From: Leucobacter chromiisoli
Lineage (GTDB): Bacteria; Actinomycetota; Actinomycetes; Actinomycetales; Microbacteriaceae
Assembly (NCBI RefSeq): GCF_016522505.1
Contig: NZ_JAEHOH010000002.1
Coordinates: 33,589-97,588 of the forward strand
DNA length: 64,000 nt
Direction of reading: 5' to 3'
In this document: in pieces, positions 55,757 through 64,000 of the stretch
Layout: each line of letters starts with the position of its first letter
How positions within the stretch are numbered: position 1 is the stretch's first letter
Notes under the pieces: model-generated
The model's input: only the letters and a program-made list of their open reading frames with translations
The model's database searches: none
Told to the model about the DNA's origin: nothing
Position numbers and translations under genes: made by a program

Positions 55757-57568
55757 TTACGCCTCCTCGTCACCGTCAGCACCATCCGTGGCCTCCGGGC
55801 TGGGGGTGGAACCGTGCTGGAGGGTCTGCTCGATCTCGGCGCGGTCGGTGCGGAGCTGTTTCGCACCGGGGCGGGCCGTCCAGGGGCGCAGCCGGGTGAT
55901 GATCGGGCGTGCGGTGCGGAGCATCACGACCCCGGTGCCGAACGGCAGGGTTCGCAGGATGTCGGGCGGGAGGATCGGCACCCTGCGGATGGATCGCTGG
56001 TTGGAGTGCGCGCCGTAGGCGTCGGTCGTGATCGCGTCGGTGGTCTCGTCCCGTTCCCCGATCAACGTGGAGAGGTCTTGCAGGTCGCGGGAGTTGGAGG
56101 CGCCGCCGAGGATGATCTTCACGATCGCCGCATCCCAGATCGCCGACGCCTGGTTCTCACCCCACTTCTCCCGCGCCTGCGCGAGCGACTGCAGCACCGG
56201 CACCGGAGTGATCCCGGTACCCCCGCCTTCGGCCATCAGCGTCGGCAGCGACGGCAAGGGGCTCAAGTTTCCGATCTCGTCCAGCATGAGCAGCAGGGGC
56301 GGGTCGAGGCGCGCCCCGGGTGAGCGGGCCGCGATCTTCCTCGCAGTCTCGACGAGGTCTTCGATGAACGCGGCCACGAGCGCCGCCGACGCCCCCGCCC
56401 CCGCCCCGGTCGCAAGCAAGTAGAGGGTGCCGTTGCCGGTGAGGAACTCTTCGGGGTCGAACTCCTCCCCACCCGCCGGGGTGACCGCGTCCAGTACGCG
56501 CGGGTCGGCGAGCGCGGCGAACGCGAGGGACACGCCCTGCCAAATCGAGTCGCGGGTGCGGGGGTCGGCTTGCACCATCGCGTCCAGCGAGTCGGCCCAC
56601 CCGTCGGCCGCTGCGGGGTGGGAGGAGAGGATCCTGACCGCGTCGGCGGCGAGCGTGGGGTTCAGCGCCCACTGGTACAGGGTGCGCGCGTCCCGGCCGT
56701 CGAGGGCGGCGGCGTGGAGGAGGCACTGGATCGCGGCGGTCGTTTTCCCTTCCCAGAAGCCCGCGTCCTGCACGCCGCCGAACCCGGTCGCTGTGGCGAG
56801 GCCTTTCGCGCGGATCATCGCCGTGAGCGGATCCTGACAGCCGCGCACCGGCGACCACCGCATCCCCGCCGGAAGCCCCGGCGCGAGCTGTTGCGGATCG
56901 AACACCGCGACCTTCCCTTTCCGGGCACGGGCCTGCATCGTCGCGGTGAGATTGTCCGGCCGCGTCGACGTCGTGATCACCGCGCCCGGGGCGTCGAGGA
57001 TCGCGTTCACGGCAACGAAGAACCCTTTACCCGCACGCGGCGGCCCGATGAGGAGGATCGAGTCCTCCACGGTCGCCCACACCTGCCCGCCCTTGCCGTG
57101 CCCGAGGAAATACCCGACCTGCTCCGGCGTCACCGTCCCGTTCAGTGACGGGCGCAGCGTCGACGCCTTCCGCAGCAGCGCTTTCCGGGAGGCGACCTTC
57201 ACGACCTCGGCCGCGGTCGCCGTTCCCGCGAGCCGGTGCGGATCTACCGTCGACCTTGCGCGGAGGATCGCCCGCACCACGAGCAGGATCGCCCCGGCCA
57301 GGGTGAGGAGGAAGGCGGCGACGACCGCCCAGTACAGGATCGGGTTCAGCCCGTCCGCGCCGAGCGCCGCACCCGGGTCGAGCGGGGTGGCGAGCACGCC
57401 GAGTCCGGAGGTGAACCCGCCCGACGGCTCGGGGAGGCCGGTGAGGAACGCGGCCACGGTGCCTGCGAGGCGGAGCAGCCCGGTGAACGCGGCGGCAGCG
57501 ACGAGGGCGCCGAGTGCGAGATTGATGAAGACGTCGTTGGCAGGCCTCGCCTGCACCGGCCCAGACAT
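55757..57568 (-). CDS. VirD4/TraG-type conjugative coupling ATPase (T4CP)
   Basis: A 603-residue membrane ATPase. Two or three hydrophobic segments lie in the first 115 residues (INLALGALVAAAAFTGLL, LYWAVVAAFLLTLAGAILL). Then come Walker A LIGPPRAGKGFF near residue 175, ITTSTRPDNL, Walker B PPLLLMLDEIGNLSPLPSL and GITPVPVLQSLAQAREKWG. It would bring DNA to the transfer channel. No relaxase or other mating-channel gene is visible in the window. Confidence 0.85.
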   Translation of the reverse strand: MSGPVQARPANDVFINLALGALVAAAAFTGLLRLAGTVAAFLTGLPEPSGGFTSGLGVLATPLDPGAALGADGLNPILYWAVVAAFLLTLAGAILLVVRAILRARSTVDPHRLAGTATAAEVVKVASRKALLRKASTLRPSLNGTVTPEQVGYFLGHGKGGQVWATVEDSILLIGPPRAGKGFFVAVNAILDAPGAVITTSTRPDNLTATMQARARKGKVAVFDPQQLAPGLPAGMRWSPVRGCQDPLTAMIRAKGLATATGFGGVQDAGFWEGKTTAAIQCLLHAAALDGRDARTLYQWALNPTLAADAVRILSSHPAAADGWADSLDAMVQADPRTRDSIWQGVSLAFAALADPRVLDAVTPAGGEEFDPEEFLTGNGTLYLLATGAGAGASAALVAAFIEDLVETARKIAARSPGARLDPPLLLMLDEIGNLSPLPSLPTLMAEGGGTGITPVPVLQSLAQAREKWGENQASAIWDAAIVKIILGGASNSRDLQDLSTLIGERDETTDAITTDAYGAHSNQRSIRRVPILPPDILRTLPFGTGVVMLRTARPIITRLRPWTARPGAKQLRTDRAEIEQTLQHGSTPSPEATDGADGDEEA

Positions 57569-57666
57569 ACGGCACCTGCCTCCCGACCCCAGGGGTTGAA
57601 CGGTGGGTGGGGTCAGGAGGCAGGTGCGGCGGCAGCAGCGGGGTCTGGTCGAAGCGGGTTGCTGGG

Positions 57667-58206
57667 TTAGTCGATGCGTTGCACGGAGGCGGTGCCGGAG
57701 ATCCGGCCGAACAGCAGCACCTCCCCGGCAGGCTTCGGCGCCTCGCCCCGATCCAGGAGCGCCCGCACACCTCCGGTGTGGTCGGCGGAGGCGTGCCGCA
57801 GGATCACCGCGACCGCGACATCCTCCCCGGCGATGAACCCGTCCGCAGTGAACTCCACCAAGCTCGACAGTGGCATCCCCTGCGACGGACTCTCGGGTGG
57901 GGCGAACGGGGAAGGCGGTGCGGGCGGGGTGAGGACATCGGCCTGGATGCTGCCATCGAGCTCTCGCACCTCCACCCGCGTCGGGGACGCGAGCCTGGCG
58001 ACGAGCTCGGTGACGGTCTGCGCGATCGCGTCCCGGCGGATCGGGGTCGCGGCGAGCTTGTCGCCGTTGACCGTCACGATCAGCGTGTCCGCGCTCACCG
58101 CCTCGAGCAGAATCTGCGGCAACACCGCAGGCACCACCACTGTCCGTGGCGTGTCGGCTGGGGTGGTCGGCTGGGGCTGCGTACGGCGGCGACGTGGAAG
58201 GCTCAT
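57667..58206 (-). CDS. Hypothetical protein of the integrated element
   Basis: A 179-residue protein I do not recognise. It starts with a basic tail (MSLPRRRRTQPQPTT). Alternating beta/helix-like segments follow (LLEAVSADTLIVTVNGDKLA, VTELVARLASPTRVEVRELDG) with a Pro-rich linker near residue 95. The start overlaps the next gene's stop (ATGA), and the coupling ATPase follows after about 100 nt, so it probably belongs to the transfer operon. Confidence 0.65.
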   Translation of the reverse strand: MSLPRRRRTQPQPTTPADTPRTVVVPAVLPQILLEAVSADTLIVTVNGDKLAATPIRRDAIAQTVTELVARLASPTRVEVRELDGSIQADVLTPPAPPSPFAPPESPSQGMPLSSLVEFTADGFIAGEDVAVAVILRHASADHTGGVRALLDRGEAPKPAGEVLLFGRISGTASVQRID

Positions 58207-58664
58207 GCCATGAAGGTGCGACCCGCGCCCGGCCGTCCCGGCTCTGGCCGCTCGGTCACTTCGACGATGAGGGTCGCTTCGCGTTCGGCGAGCTCGGAGA
58301 TCGCGCCGGCCCAGCCTTCCGCGATCACGATCAGGCGCTCGTAGCCGGCCGACGCGATCTCGCCCTCGGCGAACGTCACCCACGGATACCGGCCGCGAGG
58401 CTCGGCAAGGCAGGCTTCGGACTCCCACGTCCAGGAGGTGGGGACGCGCTCATCATCAGACCAGTCGGTGCCGGTGTACTGCTCGGTGATCGCCAGCCGG
58501 GGCGAGGAGCCGGCCATCGGGGTGAACACGTAGTGCCCGGCCCCGAACGTGACCGGATCCGCATCCGCCAAGAACACGTGCTTCCCGAACCTGCGGCCAA
58601 TCTCCCGCAGCCCGTCATCGAGAGCCATCATGTTCCGCACCAGCTCCTCCCGAGAGAGACTCAT
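58203..58664 (-). CDS. Hypothetical protein of the integrated element
   Basis: A 153-residue acidic protein I do not recognise: SREELVRNMMALDDGLREIG, HVFLADADPVTFGAGHYVFTP and VTFAEGEIASAGYERLIVIAEGWAG. ATG 58664 has a GGGAGGGG box. It is the first gene of the minus-strand run toward the integrase. Confidence 0.65.
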   Translation of the reverse strand: MSLSREELVRNMMALDDGLREIGRRFGKHVFLADADPVTFGAGHYVFTPMAGSSPRLAITEQYTGTDWSDDERVPTSWTWESEACLAEPRGRYPWVTFAEGEIASAGYERLIVIAEGWAGAISELAEREATLIVEVTERPEPGRPGAGRTFMA

Positions 58665-58815
58665 GACGCCCCTCCCGCCTCGCCGGGATTGGCGTGTTTC
58701 CGCGGATCTTTGGCTGTCTCTATAGCCGCATCTTCTTGACCGAGGTTCATGTCTCTCAGGTGCGCTCCGCCCGCCCGCTGTAACGGACTTACCGCTTGTC
58801 GAGAATCCTGACGGG

Positions 58816-59031
58816 CTGTGGACGGGCACCCCGACCACGATCCGGCTGGACGATCTCGACGTCATCTGCCATGTCCTCGGTTGCGAGCCGACTGATCTTC
58901 TCGTGCCCGAGCCCGAGAAGGTCCGAGCCCGCAAGCCCGGCGCCCGTCGGCGGGTAGAAGCGAGTGGGAGCACGAATATGGTCGCGCCCCGGTTCGGCCC
59001 GAAGAACGATCGGCCGGCGCCACCGCTATGA
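58816..59031 (+). pseudogene. 5'-truncated XRE-type regulator gene
   Basis: Seventy-one codons read LWTGTPTTIRLDDLDVICHV, then LGCEPTDLLVPEPE and a basic tail. This is the second half of a small Cro/CI helix-turn-helix protein (the Ixx(I/L)CxxLxCxPxDLL pattern). The frame stays open 90 nt further upstream but has no ATG, GTG or TTG, and the first recognition helices are missing. The TGA overlaps the next gene's ATG. The remaining spacer (58665-58815) shows no gene. Confidence 0.55.
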
Positions 59032-60440
59032 GTCCGGCACGCGGCCCGAACGGACCCTTGAGTCCGCCGCTGCCCTGGACTGCGTGCGGGGTGAAGCCGG
59101 CCGCGTGGCTCACGCCCCGAATCGACTTCTGCTACGACTGCATCCCCGGCGGCCCGTTCACACCGCCGGCGTGCAGCAAGTGCGGATCGGCCGAGTATTA
59201 CAGCCAAGGGCTCTGCGCCCACTGTCACCCCGGCAGCCCCGGCTTCATCGGCTCCTGCCGCGACTGCCTCGCCTGGGGCGTCTACCGGCAACGCAACTGG
59301 CGGTGCTGGAAGTGCCGCTGGTGGTTCACGCACTACCCGCAGGGCGAGTGTGTCTCCTGCCACCGCGAGGTCACCATCGGTGAGCAGGGCTACTGCCGCC
59401 TCTGCCTGGAAACCGCCCGCTACCACCAGACGCCCGGCGAACCGCTCGACCTCGACGCGGCCCGCAAGTACGGCCAGCAGCTCTTCCTCGCCTCGATGAA
59501 CGACTCCCGCCGGCCCGCAGAACTCCGCCTGCCGATGGCGATGAGCATCCGCGAAGCGCTCAAAGTCATCAACACGCCGCCGCCGGTTCCCGCCAGCTAC
59601 CAGCCGGTGCTGTTTCCTATCGACCCCGACCCCGAACGCCTCCGTCAGCGCTCCAATGAGATCAGGCTGCGCGACATCACCAGCCGCACCGACCACTTCC
59701 TCTACGCCCGCGCCCGCGAGTACGCATGGAGCAAGCGACAGACCAACCAGGTCAGGCGCACCCTGAAGGTCCTGCAGTTGGTGTTCCCCGGCGCGAATCT
59801 GCGCTTTCGCGCCTCTGACATCCTCGCGATGCGCAGCTACGACGGCGGAAGCAACATGCGCTCCACCATCGAAGTCCTCGAAGACGCGGGGCTGCTCATC
59901 GACGATCGGGGGCCCTCGTTCACCACGCTCTTCGAACGCAAGACTCACGCCCTTCCTGAGCCGATGCGATCCCAGCTCGAGCTCTGGCGCGACATCATGG
60001 TCGACGGTTCCAAGACCCCGCCGCGCCGTCAGCCCCGCGACACGATGACCGTCAAAGGCCAGATGTATGGCATTCTTCCCGCGATCACTCGCTGGGTCGA
60101 AGACGAGCGCACCAGCCTCGCAGGGATCAGCACCGAAGACATCGTCGCCGCCCTCCCTGACGACCCCTCGCGCCGTCACACCATGATGCTCGGCTTCCGC
60201 AGCCTGTTCACGATCCTGCGCGGCCGCAAGCAGGTCTTCATCGACCCGACAAATGCGATCCCGCTGCGCGGCCCCAGACGCAACCTCCCGCTGCCGATGG
60301 AACCCACCGCGATCCGCGACGCGCTCACCAATCCCGACCCCGCGATCGCGTTGGCCGTCTCGCTCGTCGCCTTCCACGCCCTGACCACGCAGCAGGTCCA
60401 GCACATCCAACTCACCGACATCATCGACGGACGTCTGTGA
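59028..60440 (+). CDS. Zinc-ribbon, tyrosine-recombinase-like protein, N-terminal part (split by in-frame TGA)
   Basis: A 470-residue product. Residues about 35-135 carry four or five Cys-pair units (CYDCIP, CSKCGS, CAHC, CRDC, CWKC, CVSC, CRLC), so several zinc ribbons. The rest resembles a recombinase: a core-binding-like helical part, then AIALAVSLVAFHALTTQQVQHIQLTDIIDGRL, matching the start of a catalytic domain but without the usual Arg. The TGA at 60438-60440 is followed at once, in the same frame, by the remaining C-terminal part. It is either a nonsense mutation or a natural split. Role in the element is unknown. Confidence 0.65.
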   Translation: MSPARGPNGPLSPPLPWTACGVKPAAWLTPRIDFCYDCIPGGPFTPPACSKCGSAEYYSQGLCAHCHPGSPGFIGSCRDCLAWGVYRQRNWRCWKCRWWFTHYPQGECVSCHREVTIGEQGYCRLCLETARYHQTPGEPLDLDAARKYGQQLFLASMNDSRRPAELRLPMAMSIREALKVINTPPPVPASYQPVLFPIDPDPERLRQRSNEIRLRDITSRTDHFLYARAREYAWSKRQTNQVRRTLKVLQLVFPGANLRFRASDILAMRSYDGGSNMRSTIEVLEDAGLLIDDRGPSFTTLFERKTHALPEPMRSQLELWRDIMVDGSKTPPRRQPRDTMTVKGQMYGILPAITRWVEDERTSLAGISTEDIVAALPDDPSRRHTMMLGFRSLFTILRGRKQVFIDPTNAIPLRGPRRNLPLPMEPTAIRDALTNPDPAIALAVSLVAFHALTTQQVQHIQLTDIIDGRL

Positions 60441-60782
60441 ATGCCCGACGGCCGCTTCATCCCGCTCGCGAAACCTGTCCGCGTCCGCCTGAGCGCGTGG
60501 CTCGACCACCGTGCCCAGCGCTGGCCGGAAACGAAGAACCCCTACCTGCTCGACACCGTCCAGACCGCGCCCCGTCTCTCACCGCCCGGCCGGAACTTCC
60601 CCTGGAAGAAGGCCGGAGTGACAGCCCAGGCCCTGCGCACCGACCGGATTCTCTACGAAGTCGAGCAGACCGGCGGAGACGTCAGGCGCATCTGCGACCT
60701 CTTCGGCATCGGCATCGAGGCCGCCCTCCACTACGCCCGCACCGTCACAGACCCGCCTGACACCACGGCCGACAGTGCGTGA
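60441..60782 (+). CDS. C-terminal part of the zinc-ribbon recombinase-like protein
   Basis: A 113-residue product in the same frame as the preceding gene, directly after its TGA: MPDGRFIPLAKPVRVRLSAW, then LDHRAQRWPETKNPYLL and QALRTDRILYEVEQTGGDVRRICDLFGIGIEAALHYA. The last segment lines up with the HxLRH...LGH...Y part of tyrosine recombinases, with several catalytic residues replaced. No ribosome-binding site is seen before ATG 60441. It is probably the tail of one former protein of about 584 residues. Confidence 0.6.
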   Translation: MPDGRFIPLAKPVRVRLSAWLDHRAQRWPETKNPYLLDTVQTAPRLSPPGRNFPWKKAGVTAQALRTDRILYEVEQTGGDVRRICDLFGIGIEAALHYARTVTDPPDTTADSA

Positions 60783-60845
60783 CCCCCAGAAGATGAACCT
60801 TCGGCAAACACCCGCCGAGATGCGTCTCGCCGACTTGCCGCCTGC

Positions 60846-60877
60846 TTCGATATCAGTCAATATAGATGTATGTCGAA
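60846..60877. promoter_or_regulatory. Promoter/operator of the arsenic operon
   Basis: An AT-rich block with outer arms TTCGATAT and ATGTCGAA (one mismatch) surrounding CAATAT (60858-60863), a possible -10 box 6 nt before the trxB ATG at 60870. A dyad over a leaderless start is what an ArsR-type repressor would use. Confidence 0.5.
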
Positions 60878-61844
60878 TCAAGAGGTCGAGTTGGTCATCG
60901 TCGGGTCCGGTCCCGCCGGGTACACCGCAGCGGTCTACGCCGCTCGTGCGGGGCTTGCCCCGGTCGTGATCGCCGGCTCGGTGACCGCGGGCGGGGCGTT
61001 GATGACGACGACCGAGGTGGAGAACTTCCCCGGCTTCGTCGATGGTGTGCAGGGTCCGGAGTTGATGGAGTCGATGCGGGCGCAGGCTGAGCGGTTCGGC
61101 GCTCGGATCGTCTACGACGACGCGATTCGCCTCGACCTCGAGGGCGACGTGAAGATCATCGAGACGGGTGCCGGGATGACGTATCGGGCGCGGGCGGTGG
61201 TCCTGGCGATGGGTTCCGCGTACCGCAAGCTCGGCCTCCCCGAGGAAGAGCGCCTGTCGGGGCACGGAGTGTCCTGGTGCGCGACGTGCGACGGGTTCTT
61301 CTTCCGCGACAAGGAGATCGCCGTGATCGGTGGCGGGGATTCCGCGATGGAGGAGGCGCTGTTTCTCACCCGGTTCGCGTCGAAAGTGACCGTCGTGCAC
61401 CGCCGGGACGAGTTCCGGGCGTCGAAGATCATGGCACGGCGCGTGCTGGACGACCCGAAGATCGAGGTCGCCTGGAACAGCGAGGTCGCCGCGATCCTCG
61501 GCGACGAGCAGGTCACCCGGCTCACGCTGCGCGATACCGTCACCGGGGCCGAGCGGAGACTCGACGCGACGGGGGTGTTCGTCGCGGTCGGGCACGACCC
61601 GCGCTCCGAGCTCGTGACCGGCCAGGTCGACACCGACGCGGACGGGTACGTGCGGGTCGCGCACCCGTCGACGCGGACGAACCTGGCCGGGGTGTTCGCG
61701 GCCGGGGATCTCGTCGATCACACGTACCGGCAGGCGATCACCGCCGCGGGCACCGGCTGCGCGGCCGCGCAGGACGCCCAGCACTACCTGTCGAACCTTG
61801 CTCCCGCCACCGTTTCCGCACCTGTTCTGGAGGTTTCCGCATGA
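60870..61844 (+). CDS. trxB: Thioredoxin reductase (arsenic operon)
   Basis: A 324-residue flavoprotein: FAD motif [18 protein letters not shown], redox-active CATCDG near residue 140, NADPH motif [15 protein letters not shown] with HRRDEFRAS, and the C-terminal FAD motif [23 protein letters not shown]. It would reduce the thioredoxin encoded next, which in turn recycles arsenate reductase. First gene of trxB-trxA-ACR3-arsR/arsC. No ribosome-binding site; probably leaderless. Confidence 0.92.
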   Translation: MSNQEVELVIVGSGPAGYTAAVYAARAGLAPVVIAGSVTAGGALMTTTEVENFPGFVDGVQGPELMESMRAQAERFGARIVYDDAIRLDLEGDVKIIETGAGMTYRARAVVLAMGSAYRKLGLPEEERLSGHGVSWCATCDGFFFRDKEIAVIGGGDSAMEEALFLTRFASKVTVVHRRDEFRASKIMARRVLDDPKIEVAWNSEVAAILGDEQVTRLTLRDTVTGAERRLDATGVFVAVGHDPRSELVTGQVDTDADGYVRVAHPSTRTNLAGVFAAGDLVDHTYRQAITAAGTGCAAAQDAQHYLSNLAPATVSAPVLEVSA

Positions 61845-62167
61845 GCACCGTCACCCCCGTCACCGACGCCACGTTCCGGGCTGAAGTGCTCGAGTCCGAG
61901 CTGCCCGTCGTGGTCGACATCTGGGCGGCCTGGTGCGGGCCGTGTAAGGCGGTCGCCCCGATCCTGGACCAGCTCGCCGGTGAGTACGCGGGCCGGGTGA
62001 AGATCGTGAAGGTCGATGCCGATCAGAACCCCGAGACCGTGACCGCGGCCGGCGTGACCTCGATCCCGACCCTCGGGTTCTACCGGAACGGGGAACGGGC
62101 GGACGTGTTGATCGGCGCGCAGCCGAAGCCCGTCTACGCGACGAAGATCGAGGAGCTGCTCGCATGA
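61841..62167 (+). CDS. trxA: Thioredoxin (arsenic operon)
   Basis: A 108-residue thioredoxin with WCGPCK near residue 31 and the cis-Pro in [13 protein letters not shown]. Coupled to trxB and to the efflux gene by ATGA overlaps. A dedicated electron donor for arsenate reductase is the likely role. Confidence 0.92.
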   Translation: MSTVTPVTDATFRAEVLESELPVVVDIWAAWCGPCKAVAPILDQLAGEYAGRVKIVKVDADQNPETVTAAGVTSIPTLGFYRNGERADVLIGAQPKPVYATKIEELLA

Positions 62168-63264
62168 CCGACACCGTGACCCGCACCGCACCGAAACGGC
62201 TCTCCACCCTCGACAAGTGGCTGCCGCTGTGGATCGGCCTCGCCATGGTCGCCGGTCTCCTCCTCGGCCGGTTCGTGCCTGTGCTCTCCGACGTGCTGTC
62301 CGCGATGGAGGTCGGTGGGATCTCGGTCCCGATCGGGCTGGGCCTGCTGGTGATGATGTATCCGGTGCTCGCGAAGGTCCGCTACGACAAGGTCGCCGCC
62401 GTCACCGGCGACAAGAAGCTCCTGGTCTCTTCGCTCGTGATGAACTGGCTCGTGGGGCCGGCGGTGATGTTCGCCCTGGCCTGGATCTTCCTGCCGGATC
62501 TGCCCGAGTACCGCACCGGGCTGATCATCGTCGGGCTCGCCCGCTGCATCGCGATGGTCGTGATCTGGAACGATCTGGCCTGCGGTGACCGGGAAGCGAC
62601 CGCGGTGCTGGTGGCGATCAACTCGGTGTTCCAGGTCGTCGCGTTCTCCCTGCTGGGCTGGTTCTATCTCACCGTCCTGCCGGGCTGGCTGGGGTTGGAC
62701 ACGCAAGGGCTGGAGATCTCGGTCTGGCAGATCGCGCTGAATGTGATCGTCTTCCTCGGCGTCCCCCTCGCCGCGGGGTTCGCGTCGCGGTGGATCGGCG
62801 AGAAGCGGAAGGGGCGCGACTGGTACGAGGAGACGTTCCTTCCGAGGGTCGGGCCGTGGGCGCTGTACGGGCTGCTGTTCACGATCGTGCTGCTGTTCGC
62901 CCTCCAGGGCGAACAGGTCACCTCCCGGCCGATGGACGTCGCCCGGATCGCACTTCCCTTGCTGGTGTACTTCGGGCTGATGTGGTTCGCGGGGCTGCTG
63001 CTCGGCAAGAGGATCGGCCTGAGCTACGCGCGATCGACGACGCTCGCGTTCACCGCGGCCGGGAACAACTTCGAACTGGCCATCGCGGTCGCCATCGGCA
63101 CCTTCGGTGCGGCCTCCGGGCAGGCCTTGGCGGGGGTCGTCGGCCCGCTCATCGAGGTGCCCGTGTTGGTGGGGCTGGTCTACGTCTCGCTCTGGGCGGC
63201 GAAAGCCTGGTTCCGCACCGACCCCTACACCACCGAATCCATGATCGAATCGAGGACGTCATGA
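62164..63264 (+). CDS. acr3: Arsenite efflux transporter ACR3
   Basis: A 366-residue membrane protein with about ten spans. Motifs of the ACR3/ArsB-type (BASS-related) arsenite permeases include GLGLLVMMYPVLAKVRYDK, the functionally important Cys in GLARCIAMVVIWNDLACGD, and TTLAFTAAGNNFELAIAVAIGTFG. It exports arsenite. ATGA overlaps link it to trxA and to the ArsR/ArsC fusion. Confidence 0.92.
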   Translation: MTDTVTRTAPKRLSTLDKWLPLWIGLAMVAGLLLGRFVPVLSDVLSAMEVGGISVPIGLGLLVMMYPVLAKVRYDKVAAVTGDKKLLVSSLVMNWLVGPAVMFALAWIFLPDLPEYRTGLIIVGLARCIAMVVIWNDLACGDREATAVLVAINSVFQVVAFSLLGWFYLTVLPGWLGLDTQGLEISVWQIALNVIVFLGVPLAAGFASRWIGEKRKGRDWYEETFLPRVGPWALYGLLFTIVLLFALQGEQVTSRPMDVARIALPLLVYFGLMWFAGLLLGKRIGLSYARSTTLAFTAAGNNFELAIAVAIGTFGAASGQALAGVVGPLIEVPVLVGLVYVSLWAAKAWFRTDPYTTESMIESRTS

Positions 63265-64000
63265 CCGACGCTGCTGTCCTTCCCGACGCCGAGGCGTGCG
63301 CGCCCTCCGCGATGCACGCGATCGGCGCCGACGCAGCTGCGACTGTGGCCGGGGCGCTCAAGGCGCTGGCGGATCCGCTGCGGCTGCGGATGCTGTCCGC
63401 GATCGCGACCGACCCGCGCGGCGAGTCCTGCGTGTGCGATCTCGCGGAGCTCGCCGACGTGTCCCAGCCGACCGTCTCCCACCATCTGAAGGTGTTGAAG
63501 GAGACCGGGATGCTGCGGTCCGAGCGGCGCAGTACGTGGGTCTGGTACCGGATCGCGCCGGGCAAGCAGCGCGCCGTCGCGGCCCTCCTCGACGCGTTCG
63601 CACCAGCGGCAGTCGCCGACGAGCCGGAGGACGCTCAGGCGCGAGTTGAAGCGTTGCGGCAGATGGACGCCCGCGTGACCCGGCTCGCCGAGGAACTGGC
63701 CGACGAGCTGACCGGGCTGCATCGTGATGTCGTGATCGCGATCGTGCGCGAGTCCTACGCGGGCCTGGTGCGGTCGGCGAAGCTGACGCAGCACATGATC
63801 CCGCTGACCGAGCGCTTCGCCCGCCAGCGCCTCGCCGACCTCACCCGGGATCGGTCTTCGGGGGTGCCGCAGGTGCTGTTCGTGTGCGTGCAGAACGCGG
63901 GCCGTTCCCAGCTCGCCGCCGCCATCGTCAACCAGCTCGCCGACGGCCGAGTGATCGCCCGTTCCGCAGGCTCGACCCCGGCGTCGGACCTGCACCCGCA
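63261..64000 (+). CDS. ArsR-ArsC fusion (repressor plus arsenate reductase), cut by window end
   Basis: The 246 residues visible start with an ArsR winged helix ([50 protein letters not shown]), where the Cys-Val-Cys pair can bind arsenite. A three-helix linker follows (VEALRQMDARVTRLAEELADELTGL). Then the low-molecular-weight phosphatase-type arsenate reductase begins: VLFVCVQNAGRSQLAAAIV with the CX5R loop. The C-terminal end is outside the window. The fusion joins sensing and detoxification in one protein. Confidence 0.87.
   Translation, partial: MTDAAVLPDAEACAPSAMHAIGADAAATVAGALKALADPLRLRMLSAIATDPRGESCVCDLAELADVSQPTVSHHLKVLKETGMLRSERRSTWVWYRIAPGKQRAVAALLDAFAPAAVADEPEDAQARVEALRQMDARVTRLAEELADELTGLHRDVVIAIVRESYAGLVRSAKLTQHMIPLTERFARQRLADLTRDRSSGVPQVLFVCVQNAGRSQLAAAIVNQLADGRVIARSAGSTPASDLHP

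Overview
The window is GC-rich DNA from a high-GC Gram-positive actinobacterium. The signs are GTG starts, dense ATGA/GTGA stop-start overlaps, TAnnnT -10 boxes placed 6-7 nt before leaderless starts, and the actinobacterial order parA-scpA-scpB-rluB-tyrA-cmk-der. Gene content fits Microbacteriaceae, perhaps Leucobacter; the genus is an inference.

Layout. (1) 1-7.5 kb, minus strand: homoprotocatechuate (4-hydroxyphenylacetate) meta-cleavage genes hpaE (cut by the window edge), an FAH/RraA fusion in the hpaG position, hpaI and hpaH, preceded by an NMT1/SsuA-type ABC importer and an HpaR-like MarR regulator with a palindromic operator. (2) 7.5-10.1 kb: argF and argH, both apparently leaderless. 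(3) 10.1-23.6 kb: a histidine-utilisation-like island (hutD, hutU, hutI, IclR, an OpuC/ProXWV-type importer, a HutH homologue without the MIO-forming Ala-Ser-Gly triad, a second IclR, hutF and an M20 amidohydrolase). A 16-bp palindrome occurs upstream of both hutU and the amidohydrolase-hutF operon. (4) 23.9-25.3 kb: tyrS. (5) 25.3-35.9 kb: a GntR/FCD-controlled catabolic operon with an ArgH-like C-N lyase, polar amino-acid ABC importer, quinone oxidoreductase, two NodB/PuuE-like deacetylases and an MmgE/PrpD protein, followed by a PLP decarboxylase. (6) 36-45.3 kb: housekeeping block (two hot-dog dehydratases, murB, parA, scpAB, rluB, tyrA, cmk, der). (7) 45.5-52.4 kb: DUF817 and DUF4190-type membrane proteins, a TetR/QacA-like efflux pair, rraA, a Nudix-NYN fusion, phnA and a flavin-nucleotide-binding protein. 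(8) 52.58-64 kb: tRNA-Pro(GGG) preceded by two 81-bp units carrying only its 5' half, then the left part of an integrative and conjugative-type element (integrase, excisionase, DUF4913, SSB-like, coupling ATPase, unknown genes, a truncated XRE gene and a zinc-ribbon recombinase-like gene split by TGA) with an arsenic operon trxB-trxA-ACR3-arsR/arsC as cargo. The right end of the element lies outside the window.

Two places deserve most attention. The hut-like island pairs a quaternary-ammonium-type importer with a lyase that lacks the histidase cofactor, which suggests a betaine of histidine (hercynine- or ergothioneine-like) rather than histidine as substrate. The 26-34 kb operon combines two folds known from iminodisuccinate/EDDS breakdown, an ArgH-like lyase and an MmgE/PrpD epimerase-type protein, with a dedicated importer. 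A short palindromic repeat is also found in the argF-argH spacer and, in frame, inside scpB.
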